A stretch of DNA of 10,794 bases from Desulfovibrionaceae bacterium UBA6814. Its GTDB lineage: Bacteria; Desulfobacterota; Desulfovibrionia; Desulfovibrionales; Desulfovibrionaceae. Under the pieces are notes generated by a model. It searched no databases. It was not told where the DNA came from and worked only from the letters and a program-made list of their open reading frames with translations. This document shows positions 5,539 through 10,794 of the stretch, piece by piece. A program made the position numbers and the translations under genes. Where the stretch lies: NCBI GenBank assembly GCA_002452635.1, contig DKEU01000077.1:1-10794 (forward strand). The letters are read 5' to 3'. Position 1 is the first letter of the stretch. Every line of letters begins with the position of its first letter.

Positions 5539-6533
5539 GTTTCACCGACGGCCTGGGACGCACGGTCAACTACCTGCGCCTGTCGGTCACCGACCGCTGC
5601 AACCTGCGCTGCGCCTACTGCAGCCGCCGGGAGCGGACCGAGTACATCCCGCACGGGGAAATCCTGCGCTACGAGGAGATGCTCACCCTGGTCCGGGCGG
5701 TGCAGGGCCTGGGGGTGGGCAAGGTCCGGCTCACCGGAGGGGAGCCCTTCGTGCGCAAGGACTTCCTGGCCTTCCTGGGCCTGTTGCGCGACGAGTTCCC
5801 GGACCTGGACCTGCGCATCACCACCAACGCCACCCTGCTGGCGGGCAAGGCCGCGGCGCTCAAGCTCATGGGCATCAAGGTGCTGAACATCTCCCTGGAC
5901 ACCCTGGACCGGGAGAAGTACCAGCGCATCACCGGCCGCGACTCCCTGCCCGAGGTGCTCGCCGCGGTGCACGAGTGCCTGGACCGGGGCCTGCACGTGA
6001 AGCTCAACGCGGTGGCCATCAAGGGGTTCAACGACGAGGAGCTGCCCGCCTTCCTGGACCTGGTGCGCACGCTCCCGGTGGACCTGCGCTTCATCGAGTA
6101 CATGCCCATGGGCGGCTGCCTGGAGTGGACCGAGGGCCGGCTGTGGAAGGCCGACGAGATCCTGGCCGCGGCCGGCGCGCTGGCCGAGCTCACCCCCATC
6201 AGCCCGGACGCCGCGGACCGCGGTCCCTCGCGCATCTTCGCCGTGGCCGGCGGGGCGGGCCGCATCGGGCTCATCTCGCCCATGTCCCGGCATTTCTGCG
6301 ACTCCTGCAACCGGCTGCGGGTCACGGCCGACGGCCGGCTGCGCACCTGCCTGTTCTCGGACCGGACCTTCCGGCTCCTGGGCTACCTGCGGTCGTCCAA
6401 GTTCAGCGAGGCCGGCCTGGTGCGGATCATCCGGCGGGCCATGGCCACCAAGCCCCTGGGCTACAAGCTGGTGGAGGAGCGCATCAACGGGGCTGCGGCC
6501 CGGGACCGGGCCATGTCCGCCATCGGCGGCTGA
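5535..6533 (+). CDS. moaA: GTP 3',8-cyclase MoaA
   Basis: Radical-SAM enzyme that rearranges GTP in the first step of molybdopterin synthesis. The 332-residue product has the N-terminal cluster motif C22-x3-C26-x2-C29 (DRCNLRCAYC), the SAM-binding LTGGEP (67-71 region), a C-terminal second [4Fe-4S] site C255, C258 and C272 (HFCDSCNRLR...LRTC), and the C-terminal Gly-Gly (331-332) required for activity in studied MoaA proteins. Length and all key residues match a working enzyme. The ATG at 5535 overlaps the preceding stop as ATGA and follows a GGGGGAGGAAA Shine-Dalgarno. Finding moaA with mobA but without moaC, moaE or moeA implies the rest of the pathway lies elsewhere and that this may be a dedicated extra copy. 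Confidence 0.95.
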   Translation: MSFTDGLGRTVNYLRLSVTDRCNLRCAYCSRRERTEYIPHGEILRYEEMLTLVRAVQGLGVGKVRLTGGEPFVRKDFLAFLGLLRDEFPDLDLRITTNATLLAGKAAALKLMGIKVLNISLDTLDREKYQRITGRDSLPEVLAAVHECLDRGLHVKLNAVAIKGFNDEELPAFLDLVRTLPVDLRFIEYMPMGGCLEWTEGRLWKADEILAAAGALAELTPISPDAADRGPSRIFAVAGGAGRIGLISPMSRHFCDSCNRLRVTADGRLRTCLFSDRTFRLLGYLRSSKFSEAGLVRIIRRAMATKPLGYKLVEERINGAAARDRAMSAIGG

Positions 6534-6560
6534 GCCGGGCGGCGCGGGAGAGGAAACGGC

Positions 6561-6593
6561 ATGGTGCGGGCGGCAACCGGCGGCAGGACATAG
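6561..6593 (+). CDS. Possible 10-codon upstream ORF before the transposase-like gene
   Basis: An ATG at 6561 is preceded by GAGAGGAAAC, a good Shine-Dalgarno at normal spacing. It opens a 10-residue reading frame (MVRAATGGRT) ending in TAG at 6591-6593, 11 bases before the ATG of the next gene and in a different frame. The next gene's own ribosome binding site is weaker (AGGGGCGGA), so translation of the short frame could deliver ribosomes to it. It may equally be a chance frame. Confidence 0.3.
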   Translation: MVRAATGGRT

Positions 6594-6604
6594 GGGCGGA
6601 CGGC

Positions 6605-7447
6605 ATGGACCTGCCTACCTTCGAATCCCTGGTGCGCTCCGAGGCCGCGGCCCGGCGCTTCCTGCTGTCCTTCTGCTGGAAGAACCACCAGCGGTTCTGC
6701 CCCCGCTGCCGGCACCGCAAGAACTACCGTCTGGGCAGCGGCCGGCGGCGCTGCGCCCGCTGCCGCTACACCTTCCACGATTTCACCGGCCGCTGGATAA
6801 ACATCGGCCAACTCTCCTGCGCCGACTGGCTGCGGGTCATCAAGCTCTTCGAACTGGGCCAGACCGCGGTGGAGGCCACCCAGCAGCTCAGGATGACCTA
6901 CAACACCGTGTACAAGGCCATCTCGGTCATCCGGCTGGCCATCGTGGCCAACGCCCTGGACGCCCGCCAGCTGGTGGGGCCGGAATCGCTCCTGGGGCTG
7001 ACCCTGGAGGGCCGGCGCGACGAGGGGCCGGCCCCGGCCTCGGTGTTCGGGGTCATGGAGAAGGGGGGCATGGTCTTCGTGGACCTCATCCCCGGGTTCG
7101 ACGCCGAGACGCTCCTGCACTTCAAGCTCAACTTCCGGCTCAAGGTGGCCCGGCTGGGCAACATCGTCTACACGGACCGCTACCAGCGCTACGACACCCT
7201 GGCCTGCTGCGTGGGCGACTCGGTGCCCCTGGAGTACTTCAAGGGCCTGTCCCGCAGCGTGGCGGTGGACGGGCGGCAGGGGTTCTGGCGCTTCGCCCGG
7301 CAGCGCCTGCTCAAGTTCCACGGGGTGACCCGCCAGCGCTTCCCGCTCTACCTCAAGGAGCTGGAGTTCCGGTACAACAACCGCGACAACGACATCTTCC
7401 CCATCCTGGCCGACTACCTGTGCCAGTTTGTGCCAGACCTTGGGTGA
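6605..7447 (+). CDS. IS1595/ISXO2-like transposase homologue, probably domesticated
   Basis: A 280-residue relative of IS1595-family transposases. Order: N-terminal zinc ribbon with C32-x2-C35-x14-C50-x2-C53, a helix-turn-helix-like segment at about 75-112, then a DDE-like RNase H fold from about 128. The fold is recognisable from VFGVMEKGG (147-155), VYTDRYQRY (188-196, keeping Asp191), GFWRF (226-230) and LKELEFRYNNR near the C-terminus. The usual VDET segment before the GGK-like turn reads LLGLTLEGR (129-137), so the first Asp appears lost. The Glu of the usual IESFW motif is Gln225. No terminal inverted repeats or target duplications were seen, and codon use matches the neighbours. A DNA-binding protein of the formate dehydrogenase operon is plausible, but the function is unknown. 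Confidence 0.75.
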   Translation: MDLPTFESLVRSEAAARRFLLSFCWKNHQRFCPRCRHRKNYRLGSGRRRCARCRYTFHDFTGRWINIGQLSCADWLRVIKLFELGQTAVEATQQLRMTYNTVYKAISVIRLAIVANALDARQLVGPESLLGLTLEGRRDEGPAPASVFGVMEKGGMVFVDLIPGFDAETLLHFKLNFRLKVARLGNIVYTDRYQRYDTLACCVGDSVPLEYFKGLSRSVAVDGRQGFWRFARQRLLKFHGVTRQRFPLYLKELEFRYNNRDNDIFPILADYLCQFVPDLG

Positions 7448-7455
7448 GAATAGGT

Positions 7456-7506
7456 CTTTTGCCATCGGGTGCGCCAATCTCTAGAAGGAGTCCATATAGG
7501 CAAAGG
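7456..7506 (+). promoter_or_regulatory. Possible stem in the leader ahead of the small ORF and fdhA
   Basis: CTTTTGCC (7456-7463) can pair with GGCAAAGG (7499-7506), one pair being G-U, enclosing 35 bases that include a GAAGGAG sequence (7484-7490) with no ATG start just after it. No U-tract follows, so it is not an intrinsic terminator. It could be a processing or mRNA-stability element for the abundant fdhA message. It is weak and seen in sequence only. Confidence 0.25.
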
Positions 7507-7557
7507 CCCAGGCGTTTGTGTTCCTGTCTTCCCTTCCTAACCCAGGAGGAGTGCCGC

Positions 7558-7761
7558 ATGCTGGTCGCGTTTTCCTCCGTGACGCCGTTCGCCGGGCTGG
7601 GGTTCGACCTCGCCCCGGTGAGGACCGTGGCGTTGCGGATGACCGTGCGTCGGGGCGCCCCCTCGCGAAACCCTGTGCGGCGTGCGCCCGCCGCGCAGGC
7701 GCCCGGCAGGTGGGGCTACGGCCTTCTGCTCAGCCTGTCCCGGGAGATTCGGGGGCGTTGA
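7558..7761 (+). CDS. Hypothetical 67-residue protein upstream of fdhA
   Basis: The ATG at 7558 follows a perfect AGGAGGA (7544-7550) at 7-base spacing. The frame runs 67 codons to TGA at 7759-7761 and ends 30 bases before the fdhA start. Third positions are about 87 percent G or C and the composition order by codon position looks coding. The product starts with MLVAFSSV, is arginine-rich in the middle (VRR, VRRAP) and ends in LSLSREIRGR. It has no cysteine, no Tat motif and no clear membrane helix. I do not recognise it. It could be a small partner or chaperone of FdhA, a leader coupling translation into fdhA, or a non-conserved frame. Confidence 0.5.
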   Translation: MLVAFSSVTPFAGLGFDLAPVRTVALRMTVRRGAPSRNPVRRAPAAQAPGRWGYGLLLSLSREIRGR

Positions 7762-7791
7762 CCCCAAACCTCTAACCAGGAGAGACCCGCG

Positions 7792-10700
7792 ATGAAAATC
7801 TGCCGTCGTGACTTTCTCAAGCTCTCCGCCGCGGCCGGCCTGACCGCGGCATTCGGCGGCCTGGGCATCAGTCTTGCGCCCACCGCCGCCCTGGCCTCGG
7901 AATTCAAGCTCAAGAACGCCAAACAGACCACGTCGGCCTGCTGCTACTGCGCAGTGGGCTGCGGCCTCATCGTGCACACCGACGAGGCCACCGGCCGCGC
8001 GGTCAACGTCGAAGGCGACCCGGACCATCCCGTCAACGAGGGCTCCCTCTGCGCCAAGGGCGCGTCCATCTGGCAGCTGGGCGAGAATCCGGTGCGGCCG
8101 ACCAAGCCCATGTACCGCGCCCCTTACAGCGACAAGTGGGAAGAGAAGAGCTGGGAGTGGATGCTGGACACCATCGCCCGGCGCGTCAAGGACACCCGCG
8201 ACGCCACCTTTGCCGAGACGAACGCCAAGGGCCAAGTGGTCAACCGGGCCGAAGGCCTGGCTTCAGTGGGCTCCGCAGCCATGGACAACGAGGAGTGCTG
8301 GGCCTACCAGACCTTCCTGCGGGCTCTCGGCCTGGTGTACATAGAGCACCAGGCCCGTATCTGACACAGCGCCACTGTTGCGGCTCTGGCAGAGTCGTTC
8401 GGACGCGGCGCGATGACCAATCACTGGAACGACATCAAGAACAGTGATTGTGTGTTCATTATCGGCAGCAACGCTGCAGAAAACCATCCTATTTCCTTCA
8501 AGTGGGTGATGCGGGCGGTGGACAACGGCGCGACCCTCATCCACATGGACCCCCGCTTTACCCGCACCTCGGCCAAGGCGCACATCCACGCCTATCTGCG
8601 CTCGGGCTCGGACATCGCGGTCTTCGGCGGCCTGATCAACTACATCCTGGAGAACAACCTGTTCTTCAAGGAGTACGTGGTCAACTACACCAACGCCCCC
8701 CTGGTGGTGAGCAAGGACTTCAAGTTCACCAGCGGCCTGTTCTCCGGGTTCGACGCGGGCAGCTCCAAGTACGACAAGAAGAGCTGGGCCTACGATCAGG
8801 ACAAGGACGGGATACCGGTTCGGGACCTGACCCTCAAGAACCCCCGCTGCGTGTTCAACCTGCTCAAGAAGCACTACTCCCGCTACACCCTGGACAAGGT
8901 GTCCCAGATCGCCGGCACTCCCAAGGAAGACCTGCTCAAGGTCTACAAGGCCTACGCGGCCACCGGCAAGGCGGACAAGTCCGGCACCATGCTCTACGCC
9001 ATGGGCCAGACCCAGCACACCGTGGGCGTGCAGAACATCCGGGCCATGTCCATGATCCAGCTCCTGCTGGGCAACACCGGCGTGGCCGGCGGCGGCATCA
9101 ACGCGCTGCGCGGCGAGTCCAACGTGCAGGGCTCCACGGACCACTGCCTGCTCTTCCACATCATCCCGGGCTACCTGCCCACGCCCCGGGCCTCGCTGCC
9201 GACCCTGGACGCGTACAACGAGAAGAACACCCCCAAGTCCAACGACCCCAAGAGCGCCAACTGGTGGCAGAACCGGCCCAAGTATGTGGCCAGCCTGCTC
9301 AAGGCCATGTACCCGGGTCCGGACCCGGCGGTGGGCTATTCCTACCTGCCCAAGCTGGACGACGGCCAGAACGCCTCCTGGCTCAAGCTCTTCGACGAGA
9401 TGAGCAAGGGCAAGTTCAAGGGCTTCTTCGCCTGGGGCATGAACCCGGCCTGTTCCGGCGCCAACTCCAACAAGACCCGCACCGCCCTGACCACCCTGGA
9501 CTGGATGGTCAACGTGAACATCTTCGAGAACGAGACCGGCGCGTTCTGGAAGGGTCCGGGCATGGATCCCAAGAAGGTGAAGACCGAGGTCTTCTTCCTG
9601 CCCTGCGCGGTGTCCATCGAGAAGGAAGGCTCCATCACCAACTCCGGCCGCTGGATGCAGTGGCGCTACGCTGGCCCCAAGCCCCTGGGCGAGACCAAGC
9701 CCGACGGCGACCTCATCGCCGAGCTGGCCGTCAAGGTGAAGAAGCTCTACGCCCGCGAGGGCGGCAAGTACGCCGAGCCCATCCTGTCCATCGATCCCGA
9801 AGGCTGGATGACCGACCACGTCTATGACCCGCACAAGGTGGCCAAGATCATCAACGGCTACTTCCTGAAGGACGTGACCATCAAGGACACGGTGTACAAG
9901 GCCGGCACCCTGGTGCCCTCCTTCGCCCTGCTCCAGGCCGATGGGTCCACCTCTTCGGGCAACTGGCTGTACTGCAACTCCTACACCGAGAAGGGCAACA
10001 TGTCCGCCCGCCGGGACAAGACCCAGACGGACATGCAGGGCAACATCGGCCTGTTCCCCAGCTGGGCCTGGTGCTGGCCGGTCAACCGCCGGATCATCTA
10101 CAACCGCGCCTCGGTGAACCTGGAGGGCAAGCCCTACGCGCCCAAGAAGGCCGTCATCTCCTGGGAGGACGGCAAGTGGGTGGGCGACGTGCCGGACGGC
10201 GGGTGGAAGCCCGGCGACAAGCACCCGTTCATCATGACCGCCGAGGGCTTCGGCCGCCTGTTCGGCCCCGGCCTGGCGGACGGTCCCTTCCCCGAGTACT
10301 ACGAGCCCTTGGAGTGCCCGGTGTCCAACCACCCGTTCTCCAAGCAGCTGCACAACCCCACCGCCCTCCAGTTCAAGGAGGAGTACAAGGCGGTCTGCGA
10401 TCCCAAGTTCCCGTTCGTGTGCTCCACCTACCGGGTCACCGAACACTGGCAGACCGGGCACATGACCCGGCACACCCCCTGGCTGCTCGAGGCCGAGCCG
10501 CAGATGTTCTGCGAGATGAGCCCCGAGCTGGCCAAGATGCGCGGCATCAAGAACGGCGACAAGGTGACCCTGGAGAGCGTGCGCGGCACGACCTGGGCGA
10601 TCGCCATCGTCACCCCCAGGCTCAAGCCTTTCACGGTCATGGGCAATACCGTCCATCAGGTGGGCATCCCGTGGCACTTCGGCTGGCAGTACCCGGAGAA

Positions 10701-10794
10701 CGGGGAGGGCGGCGACTCGGCCAACCTGCTGACCCCGTCGGTGGGTGATCCCAACACGGGCATTCCCGAGACCAAGGCCTTCATGGTCAACGTG
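7792..10794 (+). CDS. fdhA: Selenocysteine-containing periplasmic formate dehydrogenase catalytic subunit FdhA (3' end outside window)
   Basis: Catalytic subunit interconverting formate and CO2 at a W/Mo-bis-MGD centre; 1001 codons are visible, including one in-frame TGA. A Tat signal (RRDFLKL at 5-11, cleavage near ALA/S at 35-36) sends the folded protein to the periplasm. C50-x2-C53-x3-C57-x29-C87 binds a [4Fe-4S] cluster, with Lys89 in SLCAKG. TGA at 8362-8364 encodes Sec191 in QARI-Sec-HSATV, with the conserved His192. Treating it as a stop leaves a spurious 190-residue fragment. C842 and C869 are spaced 27 apart, like the redox-switch cysteines reported in D. vulgaris FdhA. AGGAGAG at 7778-7784 precedes the ATG. 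The last residues (ETKAFMVNV) suggest the stop is a few codons beyond the edge. fdhB is expected next. Confidence 0.95.
8362..8400 (+). promoter_or_regulatory. Sec UGA codon and bacterial SECIS element in fdhA
   Basis: After the UGA (8362-8364) a small hairpin can form with arms CTGTT (8375-8379) and GGCAG (8388-8392) and the loop GCGGCTCT (8380-8387). Two pairs are G-U. Counting from the UGA, the string GTTGCG-GCTCTG falls at the same distance (18 bases to the loop) as GTTGCA-GGTCTG in the E. coli formate dehydrogenase SECIS as I recall it. The host must therefore carry selA, selB, selC and selD elsewhere. Confidence 0.8.

Noticed and set aside
7419..7436. TGTGCCAG direct repeat with 10-base period, or on the minus strand a sigma54-like CTGGCAC
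   Set aside because: It lies within the coding end of the transposase-like gene and no TTGC -12 element follows on the minus strand.
5975..7447. A 490-codon reading of the transposase-like gene starting inside moaA
   Set aside because: The first 210 codons are out-of-frame moaA with low-complexity translation. The recognisable protein begins at the ATG at 6605.
6534..7557. An intact insertion sequence interrupting the operon
   Set aside because: No terminal inverted repeats or target-site duplications were seen in 6534-6604 or 7448-7557, the catalytic residues appear lost, and base composition matches the neighbours.
7792..8364. fdhA as a truncated or frameshifted pseudogene ending at 8364
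   Set aside because: The frame continues intact for more than 800 codons past the UGA, with conserved Sec context and a SECIS-like hairpin.
8263..10677. 804-codon open frame on the minus strand opposite fdhA
   Set aside because: It is the mirror of fdhA produced by extreme GC-ending codon use. It is rich in Gly, His, Val and Gln without domain motifs, while the plus strand has an unmistakable FdhA.
1..10794. CRISPR arrays, tRNA, rRNA or phage genes
   Set aside because: No regularly spaced repeats, no cloverleaf-like or rRNA-like sequence and no phage-type reading frames were recognised on either strand by eye.

Overview
The window is a GC-rich bacterial segment devoted to one enzyme, a periplasmic selenocysteine-containing, tungsten- or molybdenum-dependent formate dehydrogenase, and the supply of its metal cofactor. 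Very GC-rich third codon positions, a TupABC tungstate transporter, a twin-arginine Sec-type FdhA and the FdhE/FdhD/MobA/MoaA set all point to a sulfate reducer of the Desulfovibrionales. This assignment is inferred from gene content and protein style, not from a marker gene.

Layout. On the minus strand (13-2263) lies tupA-tupB-tupC: tungstate-binding protein, permease and ATPase. A strong intrinsic terminator sits between tupA and tupB, and tupB and tupC overlap by 4 bases. A 527-base AT-rich divergent intergenic region (2264-2790) separates it from the plus-strand genes. That region has no convincing gene but is dense in short repeats and dyads. On the plus strand, fdhE-fdhD-mobA-(tlpA-like)-moaA (2791-6533) form a tight operon: an 8-base gap after fdhE, then three 4-base stop/start overlaps. 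After a 71-base gap holding a 10-codon ORF with a good ribosome binding site comes a 280-codon gene related to IS1595/ISXO2 transposases (6605-7447). It keeps the zinc ribbon but appears to have lost two of three catalytic acidic residues. A 67-codon ORF with a perfect Shine-Dalgarno follows (7558-7761), then fdhA (7792 to beyond the right edge). fdhA is read through an in-frame UGA (Sec191) and probably ends only a few codons past the window.

How the parts work together. TupABC imports tungstate. MoaA makes the first pterin intermediate and MobA adds GMP to give the bis-MGD cofactor. FdhD and FdhE mature FdhA in the cytoplasm before Tat export. The periplasmic thioredoxin-like protein may control the redox state of exported FdhA, which carries a cysteine pair (C842/C869) spaced like the redox-switch pair described for Desulfovibrio vulgaris FdhA.

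Most worth a second look: the apparently domesticated transposase-like protein inside the formate dehydrogenase operon; an FdhD lacking the CxxC pair used in the E. coli enzyme; the thioredoxin plus FdhA disulfide pairing; the TTGTC/GACAA cluster between the divergent units; the 67-codon ORF before fdhA; and a sharp local change in codon use around the Sec codon.
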